A DNA stretch of 64,000 nt from Neorhizobium alkalisoli (GCF_007829835.1 NZ_VIWP01000002.1:186001-250000); one strand, 5' to 3'; shown: positions 54,580 through 64,000, numbered from the stretch's first letter. Numbers and translations: made by a program. The notes: generated from the letters alone by a model not told the origin.

Positions 54580-55887
54580 TTACTCGTAACGGAGGGCCTG
54601 GACGGGGTCGAGCCTGGAGGCCCGCCACGCCGGGAAAATGGTGGCGATGAAGGAAAGGACCAGCGCCATGATGACGACCGTAAAGGTCTCGCCAAAACTC
54701 ATCTCGGCCGGAAGCTGGCTGAGGAAATAGAGTTCCGGGTCGAACAGGATCGTGCCGGAAACCCAGGAAAAGAACTGGCGGATCGATTCGATATTGAGAC
54801 AGACAAGGACGCCGAGCAGGACGCCGGCAATCGTGCCGACAATGCCGATCGCAGCCCCGGTCATGAAAAAGATGCGCATGATCGCGCCGGAGCTGGCGCC
54901 CATCGTCCGCAGGATGGCGATATCCGAGCCCTTGTCCTTCACCAGCATGATCAGGCCGGAAATGATGTTGAGCGCGGCGACAAGCACGATCAGCGTCAGG
55001 ATCATGAACATCACGTTGCGTTCCACCTGCAGCGCCGAGAAGAAGGTCTGGTTGCGCTGGCGCCAGTCGGTGATGAAGATTTGGCGCCCGGCGGCCGCCT
55101 CGATCTTCGGCCTCAGCTCATCGACATTGTCGGGATTGTCGATGAACAGCTCGATCGACTGGACGATGCCTTCGGCATTGAAATAGAGCTGAGATTCCTC
55201 GAGCGGCATGTAGATGATCGTCGCATCATATTCCGACATGCCGATCTCGAATATGCCGGAGATCGTGTAGGACTTGACGCGCGGGTTGACGCCCATGGGG
55301 GTCACGTCGCCTTCCGGCGAAATCAGCGTGATCTGGTCGCCGGCCGAAAGGCCGAGCTGGTTTGCAAGCCGCGAGCCGACAAGGACGCCCTGCCCCGAGG
55401 CAAAACCGACGATATCGCCGGATTTGATATTGCCGGCGACTTCCGTCAGCTTTTCGAGATCTTCCGGGCGCACGCCGCGCACCAGCGCCCCGGAACCGGC
55501 GCCGCCCTTGCCCGAGGCCAGCGTCTGGCCCTCGACCAGCGGCAGCGCCATCTTGACGCCGGGCACGGCTGCGAACTTCTTCGTGAGTTCGGCGTAATCG
55601 TTGAGCGGCGAATCGATCGGCTGGACGATCATGTGGCCGTTAATGCCGAGAATGCGGGAGATCAGCTCGGTGCGAAAACCGTTCATGACAGCCATGACGA
55701 TAATCAGCGTCGCGACGCCGAGCATGATGCCGATGAAGGAAAAGCCGGCGATGACGGAAATGAAGGCTTCCTTGCGCCGCGAGCGCAGGTAACGCCAGGC
55801 GACCATGCGCTCGAAGGCCGAAAACGCGCCGGCCTTTGGCGACCGTTCCGCTTTTTCCGCCTTGTCCTCTGCCGCGACGCTCGCCAT
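54580..55887 (-). CDS. lolC: lipoprotein-releasing system membrane subunit LolC/E
   Basis: This 435-residue inner-membrane protein is a fused-type LolC/E subunit. One N-terminal helix (about residues 38-60) precedes a periplasmic MacB-like domain (about 60-265), and three C-terminal helices form the FtsX-like permease. Visible motifs are RRKEAFISVIAGFSFIGIMLGVATLIIVMAVMNGFR and the C-terminal PAWRASRLDPVQALRYE. Alphaproteobacteria often have a single such subunit acting as a homodimer. The ATG at 55887 gives MASVAAEDKAEKA; longer frames are unrelated. It lies 174 bases downstream of proS. Confidence 0.93.
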   Translation of the reverse strand: MASVAAEDKAEKAERSPKAGAFSAFERMVAWRYLRSRRKEAFISVIAGFSFIGIMLGVATLIIVMAVMNGFRTELISRILGINGHMIVQPIDSPLNDYAELTKKFAAVPGVKMALPLVEGQTLASGKGGAGSGALVRGVRPEDLEKLTEVAGNIKSGDIVGFASGQGVLVGSRLANQLGLSAGDQITLISPEGDVTPMGVNPRVKSYTISGIFEIGMSEYDATIIYMPLEESQLYFNAEGIVQSIELFIDNPDNVDELRPKIEAAAGRQIFITDWRQRNQTFFSALQVERNVMFMILTLIVLVAALNIISGLIMLVKDKGSDIAILRTMGASSGAIMRIFFMTGAAIGIVGTIAGVLLGVLVCLNIESIRQFFSWVSGTILFDPELYFLSQLPAEMSFGETFTVVIMALVLSFIATIFPAWRASRLDPVQALRYE

Positions 55888-55980
55888 CCGCAATTTTCCC
55901 TGAATGCTAAGTCCGCCGCGGAAGATTTCCCGCGGCGGTGTTCCGATATGCCTGACGGACCTGTCGCGAGGCTCGCCTTT

Positions 55981-56055
55981 CAGCATCGCGCTTTCAAGCA
56001 CGATGCTGAAACTTCAAAAGATTAGCGCGTCCTTTGTGCGTCCGAACGGACGCAC
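55981..56055. repeat. pair of intergenic hairpins between proS and lolC
   Basis: CAGCATCG (55981-55988) pairs with CGATGCTG (56001-56008). GTGCGTCC (56036-56043) pairs with GGACGCAC (56048-56055), with loop GAAC. They may act as an attenuator or RNA stabiliser between co-directional genes. Confidence 0.55.
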
Positions 56056-56061
56056 GGCGCG

Positions 56062-57384
56062 CTAGCCGGTGATGCGGTTCATGGCGGCTTCCACCGTCAT
56101 GACTTCGCGGGCACCGGTCTTGCGGTCCTTGACTTCCACTTCGCCGTTTGCGGCGGAGCGGGGTCCGACGATCACCTGGACCGGCACGCCGATCAGGTCG
56201 GCCGTGGCGAACTTGGTGCCGGCGCGGTCGTCCGTGTCGTCATAGAGCACGTCCTTGCCTGCCTTGCCGAGATCGCCATAGAGGCCTTCCGAAATGCGGT
56301 CGCAGGCCTCGTCGCCGGGCTTCATGTTGATGACCACGACATCGAAGGGCGCAACCGAGGCCGGCCAGATGATTCCGTTCTCGTCATGCGATGCTTCGAT
56401 GATGGCGGGAACAAGGCGGGTCGGGCCGATGCCGTAGGATCCCATGTGGACAAGGTGTTCCTTGCCGTCCGGTCCCTGCACCTTGGCGCCCATCGGCTCG
56501 GAATATTTGGTGCCGAAATAGAAGATATGGCCGACTTCGATGCCACGGGCCGAGAGGCGGTCGCTTTCCGGGATCGCGTCGAAAGCGGCTTCGTCGTGCA
56601 TTTCGGAGGTTGCGGCGTAGACCGACGTCCACTTGTCGAAGATCGCCTGCATGCCGGCAACATCGTCGAAATCGACGTCTGCAGCGGGAATGTCGAAATT
56701 CACGAAGTCACGGTGCGAAAACACTTCCGACTCGCCGGTTTCGGCCAGAATGATGAATTCATGGCTGTGATTGCCGCCGATCGGGCCGGTATCGGCGCGC
56801 ATCGGAATGGCACGCAGGCCAAGCCGATCGAAAGTGCGCAGATAGGCCGCGAACATCTTGTTATAGGAATGGACGGCGTCTTCCTTGTTCAGATCGAAGG
56901 AATAGGCGTCCTTCATCATGAACTCGCGCGAGCGCATGGTGCCGAAACGCGGACGGATCTCGTCGCGGAACTTCAGCTGGATATGGTAGAGGTTGAGCGG
57001 CAGGTTCTTGTAGGACTTGACGTAGGACCGGAAAATATCGGTCACCATTTCCTCATTGGTGGGGCCGTAGAGCATCGGACGCTCCTGGCGGTCCTTGATG
57101 CGCAGCATTTCCTTGCCATAGGCGTCGTAACGACCGCTTTCCTGCCAGAGCTCGGCCGACTGCAGGGTCGGCATGGAAAGCTCGATGGCGCCGGAGCGGT
57201 TCTGCTCCTCGCGGATGATCGCATTGACCTTGTCAAGCACACGCTTTCCAAGCGGCAGCCAGGAATAAATGCCCTGGCTCTGCTGCTTGATCATGCCGGT
57301 GCGCAGCATCAGCCGGTGGGAAACGATTTCCGCTTCCTTGGGGTTTTCCTTGAGGATGGGCATGAAATAGCGGGAGAGACGCAT
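56062..57384 (-). CDS. proS: prolyl-tRNA synthetase
   Basis: ProS charges tRNA(Pro). It is 440 residues, the short form lacking the bacterial editing insertion, as is usual in alphaproteobacteria. Class II motifs are visible: [20 protein letters not shown] (motif 1 region), the motif 2 loop around [26 protein letters not shown] and the motif 3 region near [12 protein letters not shown]. The C-terminal anticodon domain follows. The ATG at 57384 gives [20 protein letters not shown]; the longer frame adds unrelated residues. Confidence 0.96.
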   Translation of the reverse strand: MRLSRYFMPILKENPKEAEIVSHRLMLRTGMIKQQSQGIYSWLPLGKRVLDKVNAIIREEQNRSGAIELSMPTLQSAELWQESGRYDAYGKEMLRIKDRQERPMLYGPTNEEMVTDIFRSYVKSYKNLPLNLYHIQLKFRDEIRPRFGTMRSREFMMKDAYSFDLNKEDAVHSYNKMFAAYLRTFDRLGLRAIPMRADTGPIGGNHSHEFIILAETGESEVFSHRDFVNFDIPAADVDFDDVAGMQAIFDKWTSVYAATSEMHDEAAFDAIPESDRLSARGIEVGHIFYFGTKYSEPMGAKVQGPDGKEHLVHMGSYGIGPTRLVPAIIEASHDENGIIWPASVAPFDVVVINMKPGDEACDRISEGLYGDLGKAGKDVLYDDTDDRAGTKFATADLIGVPVQVIVGPRSAANGEVEVKDRKTGAREVMTVEAAMNRITG

Positions 57385-57965
57385 GGACTTTTCCGGGGTT
57401 GACGGCCGTATCCGCGTGAGGTGTCTCAAAGGGATTCGGCCGGTAAAGCTTCAGGTTTGCGAGCGTTCATAGCCGTTCAGGCCGTATAAGGGAACCCACC
57501 AGAGAACCCATCGGCGCAAGCTCGCCAACAACCAGATACAGCTGGGTGCCATGCTGCACTGCAATAGACTCTGGCGCGCGCAACCGGCTGGAAATGCTGG
57601 GATCTCGAGGCAAGCCTGCGACATTTTCGTCAACAGGATTTTTTTATCAAACTGTGACGAAATTGCAAAAAAACTGAGTGACAAAGCCCATCTGGTGGGC
57701 TACGTTCAGCTCACAAAAGAGGCAAGGAGTTCAAATTCTTGCCAATTCGCGGTCAAGTCTTGGGAGGATCAGATCTTAGGCGCGCTCAGTCGCTGCCCCG
57801 GCAACGGTTAAGGATCACGCGAAACTGAAAAACAAGGCTTAACCGCCTTGTTTTTTTTTGCCTTTATGGTGGCCACCGTTGCGGGGCTCTTCTACTCCGG
57901 CACTCATGACAGGATCATGACTGTTTTATCCGGCCGCAGCGCTTCACGATCTTTTCAGTCAAAAT
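57385..57965. other. 581-base gap between proS and DUF1467
   Basis: No protein-coding gene is convincing. The region contains AT-rich sequence (about 57600-57680) and a candidate small RNA on the plus strand (57680-57860), ending in a strong terminator. Short frames on both strands have no family similarity. The last 100 bases hold the far ends of the neighbouring gene and GC-rich spacer. Confidence 0.6.
57680..57860 (+). ncRNA. candidate small RNA with three hairpins
   Basis: The plus strand shows AGCCCA pairing with TGGGCT (57685-57701), then GGCAAG with CTTGCC (57721-57743), then a terminator in which AACAAGGC pairs with GCCTTGTT followed by TTTTTTT (57831-57859). Both flanking genes are on the minus strand, so the terminator serves no known gene. 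Three-hairpin small RNAs in this genomic position are known from Sinorhizobium relatives; I recall one in the proS region (the alpha-r22 type), but I cannot verify that. No clean promoter is visible. Confidence 0.55.
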
Positions 57966-58238
57966 TCAGTTGCCGAAATCCGGCAGAATGTTCGGAATAT
58001 CGGCAATGCCGAAGCCGAAATAGGTCGTTACGCCGTAATAACCAAGATGGATGGCGATCGAGATCACGGTCGTCATCAGAAGCACGCGGCCGCCGCGAAA
58101 TGCTTTTGGCGCACTTTCGACCGTGCCCAGCATCACTTCTCCATCCTCCTCCTGGCTGCGGTAACCGAGCGGCAAGACGATGAACAGAACCGTCCACCAG
58201 ATGATGAAGAAGACGGCGGCGACGGTCAGCAGCGACAT
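57966..58238 (-). CDS. DUF1467 membrane protein
   Basis: This 90-residue protein has two membrane helices: MSLLTVAAVFFIIWWTVLFI at the N terminus and a second near VLLMTTVISIAIHLGYYG. The conserved LPLGYRSQEEDGEVMLGTVESAPK lies between them. The function is unknown. The ATG at 58238 follows a GGGAAAA stretch; the longer frame upstream is unrelated. It lies downstream of the epimerase gene in the nuo-rnj-proS direction. Confidence 0.9.
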   Translation of the reverse strand: MSLLTVAAVFFIIWWTVLFIVLPLGYRSQEEDGEVMLGTVESAPKAFRGGRVLLMTTVISIAIHLGYYGVTTYFGFGIADIPNILPDFGN

Positions 58239-58368
58239 GCGACTTTTCCCAGTTCTGCGGCAATTGTGAGCAAGGGGTGGCAGATGCCCGTTGAGACGGG
58301 GCTGGAAGTGTCTGCCAGAATGATTCCGGAAAACCGGCCAAGCGCATGAAATTGAATCGCTTCCGGGA

Positions 58369-58776
58369 TCAAGGCACCTGCTCCAGCTCAAGCAGGACGC
58401 CGTTGAAATCCTTGGGGTGCAGGAAAAGCACGGGGTAACCGTGGGCACCAGTCTTCGGATTGCCGTCACCCAGCACGCGCGCTCCAGCCGAGGTAAGACG
58501 GTCACGCGCAGCAAGAATGTCGGCGACTTCGTAGCAGATGTGGTGCATGCCGCCGGACGGGTTCTTTTCGAGAAAGGCTGCGATCGGCGAGGCCTCGCCG
58601 TAAGGCTCCAGCAGTTCGACCTTGGTGTTCGGCAGCTCCACGAAAACGACCGTCACGCCGTGATCGGGCAAGATTTGTGGCTGGGAGACGGCGGCGCCCA
58701 GCGTGTCGCGATAGGTCGCGACCGCTGCCGAAAGGTTCGGCACGGCGATGGCGATGTGATTGACCCTACCGAGCAT
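58369..58776 (-). CDS. mce: methylmalonyl-CoA epimerase
   Basis: This 135-residue VOC-fold enzyme interconverts (R)- and (S)-methylmalonyl-CoA, linking propionyl-CoA breakdown to succinyl-CoA. It starts MLGRVNHIAIAVPNLSAAVATYRDTLGA, with metal ligands expected in the two His (VNHIAI and GGMHHICYEV) and two Glu positions (including LLELEQV at the end). Length and order match the family. It lies between the rnj gene and DUF1467 on the same strand, with a RIME element upstream. Confidence 0.93.
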   Translation of the reverse strand: MLGRVNHIAIAVPNLSAAVATYRDTLGAAVSQPQILPDHGVTVVFVELPNTKVELLEPYGEASPIAAFLEKNPSGGMHHICYEVADILAARDRLTSAGARVLGDGNPKTGAHGYPVLFLHPKDFNGVLLELEQVP

Positions 58777-58818
58777 GGCTCCTCCTCCGTGCGCGTATTT
58801 TTAGTCGGTGGCCCCCAG

Positions 58819-58953
58819 GCCCCTCATCCGGCTGCCGCCACCTTCTCCCCCCTTGCGGGGCGAAGGGTATGCCGGTCTCGCTCGCTTCCCCTCGGCCGTT
58901 CTTGGGGCAAGTCCCCTCTCCCCGCCTGCGGGGAGAGGGTTAGGGTGAGGGGC
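58819..58953. repeat. RIME-like intergenic palindromic element
   Basis: This 135-base copy is bounded by GCCCCTCATCC and AGGGTGAGGGGC. Its hairpins are CCTTCTCCCCCC with GCGGGGCGAAGG, and CCCTCTCCCCGC with GCGGGGAGAGGG. It has the same orientation as the copy at 30914. Confidence 0.85.
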
Positions 58954-58984
58954 TACCACCCCAAACACCCGCCCCCAAAAAAAC

Positions 58985-60652
58985 TCAGACCTTCGTCACA
59001 AACACCGTAACAACCGGCTTCTTGCCCCAAGCCTGGTTGGCGGCCGAGCGCACCGCGCGGCGGACAGACTCTCGCAAAACGTCGAGATCCTTGCGGCGGG
59101 CGCGCGGAATGCTTTCGACGGCGCCGAGGATGGCGTCATAGAGCGTATCCTCCATATCCTCGCCCTCCTCGTCGAATTCCGGCAGGCCGAAAGCGACGAC
59201 GTCAGGGTCGTTGAGGAAATCGTAGCGGCTGTCGAGCACGACGTTGACCGAGACATGGCCGGCAAAGGACAGTTTGCGGCGGTCGCCGATGCCCATTTCC
59301 TCGAAATCGCCGATCAGCTTGCCGTCCTTGAAGACGCGGCCATGCGGCGCATCGTCGATGACTTCGGCCGGGCCGGGAGCGAGACGCAGGATATTGCCGT
59401 TGCGGACACGCGGGATGGACTTGATGCCGGCAGAGGCACCGAGGGCGGCCTGGGCCGTCAGGTGCGCGGCCTCGCCATGGACGGGCACGAGAATTTCCGG
59501 CCGGGTCCATTCGTACATTTTCAGAAGTTCGTTGCGGCGCGGGTGGCCGGAAACATGCACCAGCGCATCGCCATCACCGACAATCTTGACGCCCTGTTCG
59601 ATCAGGGCGTTCTTGATATCGAGGATTGCCTTTTCGTTGCCGGGAATGGTGCGTGAGGAAAACACGACCGTATCGCCAGCGGTGAAGGCAACGTTGCGCA
59701 TCTCGTCGCGCGAAATCTTTGCGAGTGCTGCGCGGGGCTCGCCCTGGCTGCCGGTCAGGATGACGACGACCTTGTCGCGCGGTATATAACCGAATTCGTC
59801 TTCGGCGATGAACGGCTTGATGCCTTCCATGATGCCGATATCGCGAGCGACGGCCACAACGCGCTTCAGCGAGGAGCCGAGCAGCAGGACTTCGCGGCCG
59901 GCAGCGTCGGCCGCCTGGGCGATCGAGCGGATACGGCCGACATTCGACGAGAAGGTGGTGATCGCCACCCTGCCCTCAGCCTCCTCGATGACCTTGCGCA
60001 GGCCTTCGGAGACTTCCTCTTCCGACGGCGAGACACCTTCGCGCATGGCGTTCGTGCTGTCGCACATCAGCGCCAGCACGCCTTCGTTGCCGATCGCCTT
60101 GAAGCGGCTTTCATCGGTGAGCGGCCCGAGCGACGGTGCCTGGTCGATCTTCCAGTCGCCGGTATGGACGACATTGCCGAGCGGCGTGCGGATGACGAGC
60201 GACATCGGCTCGGGAATGGAGTGGTTGACGCCGACCGCCTCGACTTCGAACGGACCGATATTCACCCGGTCGCCAGCCTTGAAGATGGTGATCGGAATTT
60301 CCGCCCGCGTGCCTTCGTAATTGCGTTTGGCTTCCAGCATGCCGGCCGTAAACGGCGAGGCATAGACCGGAACGTTGAGGCCCGGCCAGAGATCATTCAT
60401 CGCGCCATAATGGTCTTCGTGCGCGTGGGTGATGATCATCGCCTTGATGTTGTTCTTCTGGGTGGCGAGATAGCTGATATCGGGCAGGACGAGATCGACG
60501 CCCGGCAGTTCCGGGCCGGCGAAGGTGACGCCGCAATCGACCATGATCCACTGGCGCTTCTCCGGCGTACCATAGCCGTAGAGAGCGAGGTTCATGCCGA
60601 TCTCGCCCACGCCGCCAAGCGGCAGAAACACCAGTTCTTCCTGTTTAGCCAT
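58985..60652 (-). CDS. rnj: ribonuclease J
   Basis: RNase J is a beta-lactamase-fold ribonuclease with endonuclease and 5'-3' exonuclease activity (555 residues). The metal motif THAHEDHYGAM lies near residue 80, with the beta-CASP domain and the beta-lactamase end motif (VSGHPRRNEL). The C-terminal domain of about 100 residues is present. It follows birA by eight bases. In Sinorhizobium, RNase J matures 16S and 23S rRNA 5' ends. It is co-encoded in this window with RNase E and RNase R. Confidence 0.95.
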   Translation of the reverse strand: MAKQEELVFLPLGGVGEIGMNLALYGYGTPEKRQWIMVDCGVTFAGPELPGVDLVLPDISYLATQKNNIKAMIITHAHEDHYGAMNDLWPGLNVPVYASPFTAGMLEAKRNYEGTRAEIPITIFKAGDRVNIGPFEVEAVGVNHSIPEPMSLVIRTPLGNVVHTGDWKIDQAPSLGPLTDESRFKAIGNEGVLALMCDSTNAMREGVSPSEEEVSEGLRKVIEEAEGRVAITTFSSNVGRIRSIAQAADAAGREVLLLGSSLKRVVAVARDIGIMEGIKPFIAEDEFGYIPRDKVVVILTGSQGEPRAALAKISRDEMRNVAFTAGDTVVFSSRTIPGNEKAILDIKNALIEQGVKIVGDGDALVHVSGHPRRNELLKMYEWTRPEILVPVHGEAAHLTAQAALGASAGIKSIPRVRNGNILRLAPGPAEVIDDAPHGRVFKDGKLIGDFEEMGIGDRRKLSFAGHVSVNVVLDSRYDFLNDPDVVAFGLPEFDEEGEDMEDTLYDAILGAVESIPRARRKDLDVLRESVRRAVRSAANQAWGKKPVVTVFVTKV

Positions 60653-60660
60653 ATTTCTTC

Positions 60661-61431
60661 TTATTCCGTCCTTGCAAAGAATACATCACCGGCTGCGATC
60701 GGCTTCAAAACGCCGTCCCCGCTGTCGAGTTGCAGAAATCCGCCTTCATCGATACCTGCGAATGTTCCAACAAGCGAGCGGTCAGGAAGGTTCACGGTGA
60801 TTTTCTCACCGATTCCGCATGCGACATTCCGCCAGCGCCGGACGATCTCGGTTGTGCCACGGCCCTCATCAAAGGATTCCAGAACCTCCGCCATCTCTCT
60901 GAAAAGATGCGCGAAAAGTTCTTCCGGCGACACTGCGGCGCCGTGATCCGCCAGCCTTGTGACACCATAAGGGGCGCTATCGGGCATATGGCGGATGTTG
61001 ATGCCGATGCCGATCACCAGCGCCCGGCGACCATCCGGCAACCCCTCGCCTTCGAGAAGAATGCCGCAGGTCTTTGCCCGGCCGATCAGGATATCGTTCG
61101 GCCACTTGACCTCGAGCGGCGCGGATCCCGGCGGCAGAACCGAGCGAATTGCGGCATGCACGGCAACGGCGACGCCAAGCGGCAGAGCACCCAGTTTTTC
61201 CGGCGGCGCCGGGTCGATCAGAAGCAGCGAGGCATAAAGATTGCCCGGTTCGGAGGTCCAGGCGCGACCGCGCCTGCCACGTCCGGCCGTCTGGCGGCCG
61301 GCTGTTACCCATAACAAACCGGAATCGCCCGCGCGAGCGCGGGCGAGACATTCGGTATTCGTCGATCCGGTTTCGGCCAGCGCCTCATGCCGGAATTCAT
61401 CCAGCGTCAGACGCCTCTTTGCAGCGGCCAT
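60661..61431 (-). CDS. birA: biotin--[acetyl-CoA carboxylase] ligase
   Basis: BirA attaches biotin to AccB. The 256-residue protein is catalytic only: it lacks the N-terminal helix-turn-helix of E. coli BirA, so it cannot act as a repressor. Motifs are TGSTNTECLARARAGD, the biotin loop GRGRRGRAWTSEPGNLYASL and VKWPNDILIG. A C-terminal SH3-like domain is present near NLPDRSLVGTFAGIDEGGF. It is two bases downstream of nuoN and eight bases upstream of rnj, so it is coupled to complex I genes. Confidence 0.95.
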   Translation of the reverse strand: MAAAKRRLTLDEFRHEALAETGSTNTECLARARAGDSGLLWVTAGRQTAGRGRRGRAWTSEPGNLYASLLLIDPAPPEKLGALPLGVAVAVHAAIRSVLPPGSAPLEVKWPNDILIGRAKTCGILLEGEGLPDGRRALVIGIGINIRHMPDSAPYGVTRLADHGAAVSPEELFAHLFREMAEVLESFDEGRGTTEIVRRWRNVACGIGEKITVNLPDRSLVGTFAGIDEGGFLQLDSGDGVLKPIAAGDVFFARTE

Positions 61432-61433
61432 CC

Positions 61434-62876
61434 TCAGAAGAAGGATTTGGCAGCGGCATCCGCAGCAGCGCCGAGCGAGCCGCCGATCAGCACATAACCG
61501 AGGATGAAGAGACCGGAGAGGCCGACGACGAGACGCAGCTCACCGGACACCGTGGCGAATTCGCGCTTGGCCGGATCGAACCACATCAGCTTGACGATAC
61601 GCAGGTAATAATAGGCACCGACGACCGAGGCGAGAACGCCGATGACCGAAAGCGCATAGAGCTTGGCTTCCATCGCAGCGGCGAAAACAAAATACTTCGC
61701 GAAGAAGCCGGCGAGCGGCGGGATGCCGGCCATCGAGAACATCATCGCCGACAGGATCAGCGACATGAACGGCTTGGTCGTGGAAAGGCCGGCGAGATCG
61801 TCGATCTCCTCGACCATCGTGCCATCGGGAAGGCGCATCGCCATGATGCAGGCGAAGGTGCCGAGCGTCATGGCCATGTAGATCGTCATGTAGAGGACGA
61901 CGCTCGATACGCCTGCCTGGGTACCGGCAGCAAGACCAACCAGCGCATAACCCATGTTACCGATCGAGGAATAGGCCATCAGGCGCTTGATGTTCTTCTG
62001 ACCGATTGCCGCGAACGAACCGAGCAGCATGGAAGCGATCGACACGAAGACGATGATCTGCTGCCAGTCGTGGACGATCGGCTGAAAGGCATCGGAAACG
62101 ACGCGTACGAGGATTGCCATGGCGGCAATCTTCGGACCGGAGGCGAAGAAGGCGGTGACCGGGGTCGGTGCACCTTCGTAAACGTCCGGCGTCCACATGT
62201 GGAACGGAACGGCCGAGATCTTGAAGCAGGCGCCGGCCAGAACAAAAACCATGCCGAAGACAAGGCCGAGGCCGCGCGGCTGCGACGAGAGAACCGAGGC
62301 GATCTCGTCGAAACCTGTATTGCCGGTGAAGCCGTAGACCAGCGACATGCCGTAAAGCATCATGCCGGAAGACAGCGCGCCGAGAACGAAATATTTCAGA
62401 CCCGCTTCCGTCGAGCGGATGCTGTCGCGGTTGAAGGCCGCGACGACATAGAGCGCCAGCGACATCAGTTCGAGGCCGAGATAGAAGGCGATCAGGTCGT
62501 TGGCCGAGATCAGCAGCATCATGCCGAGCGTCGCCAGAACCATCAGCACCGGAAACTCGAACTTGTTGAGTTCGTAACCCCGGGCGCTGGTGATGGACAT
62601 GACGATCGCCGTCAGCGAACCGATCAGCGCCACGACCTTCATGAAGCGTGCGAAACTGTCGAGCTTGAAGGCGCCGCCAAAGGCTTCACCCTCTCCGGTC
62701 CCGAAGATCAGAACGAGGCCGGCGACCGCGATCAAGGCGATCGCAAGGCCGGTGACCAGCGAGGAAGACTTCTCGCCCGAGAAGACGCCGACCATCAGGA
62801 GAGCAAGCGCTCCCAGGGCCAGGATGATCTCCGGCAGTACGAAAGACAGACTTTGAGACAAGATTTCAGCGGTCAT
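61434..62876 (-). CDS. nuoN: NADH-quinone oxidoreductase subunit N
   Basis: NuoN is one of the antiporter-like subunits of complex I that carry out proton translocation (480 residues, about 14 helices). The key residues of the family are in the segment [22 protein letters not shown] (conserved Glu) and [15 protein letters not shown], with a Lys in the [10 protein letters not shown] region. It follows nuoM by 18 bases and ends the nuo cluster. The accessory subunit NDUFA12 at 14.8 kb should bind the same complex. Confidence 0.97.
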   Translation of the reverse strand: MTAEILSQSLSFVLPEIILALGALALLMVGVFSGEKSSSLVTGLAIALIAVAGLVLIFGTGEGEAFGGAFKLDSFARFMKVVALIGSLTAIVMSITSARGYELNKFEFPVLMVLATLGMMLLISANDLIAFYLGLELMSLALYVVAAFNRDSIRSTEAGLKYFVLGALSSGMMLYGMSLVYGFTGNTGFDEIASVLSSQPRGLGLVFGMVFVLAGACFKISAVPFHMWTPDVYEGAPTPVTAFFASGPKIAAMAILVRVVSDAFQPIVHDWQQIIVFVSIASMLLGSFAAIGQKNIKRLMAYSSIGNMGYALVGLAAGTQAGVSSVVLYMTIYMAMTLGTFACIMAMRLPDGTMVEEIDDLAGLSTTKPFMSLILSAMMFSMAGIPPLAGFFAKYFVFAAAMEAKLYALSVIGVLASVVGAYYYLRIVKLMWFDPAKREFATVSGELRLVVGLSGLFILGYVLIGGSLGAAADAAAKSFF

Positions 62877-62894
62877 ATCGAAAAAGTCCTGTCG

Positions 62895-64000
62895 TCAGTT
62901 CGAAGGCGTCGCGGGATCGACCGTCGAGGAGACGGCTGCACGATACTTGGTGATAAGCTGGTCAACCGAGGCTGCGGAAGCATCGAAAACCGGCGCGGGG
63001 TAAATGCCGAAGAAGATGGTCACGAAAATCATCGGCCAGACGATGAACTTTTCGCGCAGGTCCAGATCTTCGAGCGCCAGCATGGCCGGCTTCACGGCCT
63101 TGCCGAACACAACCCGGCGATACAGCCAGAGCATATAGGCGGCAGAGAGGATGACGCCGGTGGCGGCAACCAGGGCAACCCAGGTATTGACGCGGAAGAT
63201 ACCGACCGTGGTCAGGAATTCGCCGACGAAGCCGGACGTGCCGGGCAGACCGACATTGGCCATGGTGAAGATCATCAGCGCGAGGGCATATTTCGGCATC
63301 GTGTTGACGACACCGCCATAGTTGGAGATCTCACGCGTGTGGGTGCGTTCGTAGACGATACCGACGCAGAGGAAGAGCGCGCCCGAGATGACGCCGTGCG
63401 ACAGCATCTGGAAGATCGCGCCGTGGATACCCTGCTGGTTGACCGCGTAGATACCCATCGTCACGTAGCCCATGTGGGCGACCGAGGAATAGGCGATCAT
63501 CTTCTTGATGTCGGTCTGCATCAGCGCCACGATCGAGGCGTAGACGATGGCGATGACCGACAGGGTGAGGATGAGCGGCGTAAAGTAGTCGGATGCCAGC
63601 GGGAACATCGGCAGCGAGAAGCGCAGGAAGCCGTAACCACCGAACTTCAGGAGCAGAGCCGCAAGGTCCATCGAGCCAGCCGTCGGTGCTTCGACGTGGG
63701 CGTCGGGAAGCCAGGTGTGGAAGGGCCACATCGGAACCTTCACCGCGAACGAGACGAAGAAGGCGAGCCAGAGCCACATCTGCATTCCCGGCGAGAACTG
63801 GTGTGCCAGAAGGGCCGGAATGGAGGTCGTGCCGACTTCGACATAGCAGGCGATGATGGCAATCAGCATCAGCACCGAGCCGGCCAGCGTATAGAGGAAG
63901 AACTTGAACGAGGCATAGATGCGCCGCGGTCCGCCCCAGACACCGATCATCAGGAACATCGGGATCAGGCTTGCTTCGAAGAAGACGTAGAAGAGCACGA
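62895..64000 (-). CDS. nuoM: NADH-quinone oxidoreductase subunit M (5' end outside window)
   Basis: Only the C-terminal 368 residues or so are in the window; the coding frame continues past base 64000. Visible motifs are [44 protein letters not shown] (conserved Pro/His helix) and [18 protein letters not shown]. The apparent start at 63998 is an internal GTG (Val). NuoM is an antiporter-like subunit working with NuoL and NuoN. The gene is intact as far as seen. Confidence 0.97.
   Translation of the reverse strand, partial: VLFYVFFEASLIPMFLMIGVWGGPRRIYASFKFFLYTLAGSVLMLIAIIACYVEVGTTSIPALLAHQFSPGMQMWLWLAFFVSFAVKVPMWPFHTWLPDAHVEAPTAGSMDLAALLLKFGGYGFLRFSLPMFPLASDYFTPLILTLSVIAIVYASIVALMQTDIKKMIAYSSVAHMGYVTMGIYAVNQQGIHGAIFQMLSHGVISGALFLCVGIVYERTHTREISNYGGVVNTMPKYALALMIFTMANVGLPGTSGFVGEFLTTVGIFRVNTWVALVAATGVILSAAYMLWLYRRVVFGKAVKPAMLALEDLDLREKFIVWPMIFVTIFFGIYPAPVFDASAASVDQLITKYRAAVSSTVDPATPSN

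Noticed and set aside
57728-57743. tRNA-like T-arm sequence GAGTTCAAATTC
   Set aside because: No acceptor, D or anticodon arms around it; it is part of a hairpin in the candidate small RNA.
1-64000. CRISPR arrays, insertion sequences, prophage, tRNA or rRNA genes
   Set aside because: No regularly spaced direct repeats with spacers, no transposase or integrase frames, and no tRNA or rRNA signatures seen.

Overview
The window is a dense, GC-rich stretch of an alphaproteobacterial chromosome, most likely from the Rhizobiaceae (Rhizobium/Agrobacterium group). Three things point there: the NDUFA12-type complex I subunit and the DivK/PleD pair, the gene orders accB-accC-aat-DUF2155-NDUFA12 and nuoM-nuoN-birA-rnj-mce-DUF1467-proS-lolC-lolD, and several copies of intergenic palindromes of the kind scattered through rhizobial genomes. 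I see no phage, insertion sequence, CRISPR array, rRNA or tRNA. It reads as core chromosome with a few small accessory items.

Layout. 0-10 kb: a Bcr/CflA-type exporter, prfB (with its programmed frameshift), the cell-wall enzymes mrcA and amiC, then rne behind a long leader. 10-14 kb: a DsbA-like oxidoreductase, aroQ, accB, accC, aat. 14-24 kb: DUF2155, NDUFA12, several GNAT acetyltransferases, gatB, a ParE-type toxin-antitoxin pair, gatA-gatC, an M48 protease and a UPF0173 hydrolase. 24-33 kb: ruvX, two small membrane proteins behind a CtrA-like box, a TetR regulator, an AEC transporter, an acyl-CoA dehydrogenase, pyrB with a dihydroorotase homologue lacking its metal ligands, plsY, dprA. 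33-41 kb: the tightly packed topA-rnr-DUF983-NUDIX-MFS-rpmG string. 41-48 kb: a gene-poor AT-rich gap, pleD-divK, DUF3572, a HAD-like protein, SOS-type dinB, an L,D-transpeptidase. 48-54 kb: dnaE, a 28-residue membrane peptide gene behind a LexA-like box, and mntP behind a yybP-ykoY manganese riboswitch. 54-64 kb: lolD, lolC, proS, a candidate small RNA, DUF1467, methylmalonyl-CoA epimerase, RNase J, birA, nuoN and the 3' part of nuoM.

How the genes work together. Translation is heavily represented (prfB, gatCAB, proS, aat, rpmG), as is RNA decay (RNase E, R and J). Envelope building includes mrcA, amiC, the L,D-transpeptidase, lolCD, plsY and accBC. DivK/PleD and the CtrA-like box belong to the cell-cycle circuit. 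dinB and the small membrane peptide both carry GTTC-N7-GTTC-type LexA operators and so probably form part of the SOS response.

The most interesting item is the 28-codon gene at 52129-52215. It has a good ribosome binding site, one predicted membrane span and a near-consensus LexA box inside its promoter, which resembles the Caulobacter SOS division inhibitor SidA in size and design. Other items worth attention are the inactive-looking PyrC, five tandem 16-17 bp repeats upstream of topA, and two unannotated terminator-ended candidate small RNAs.
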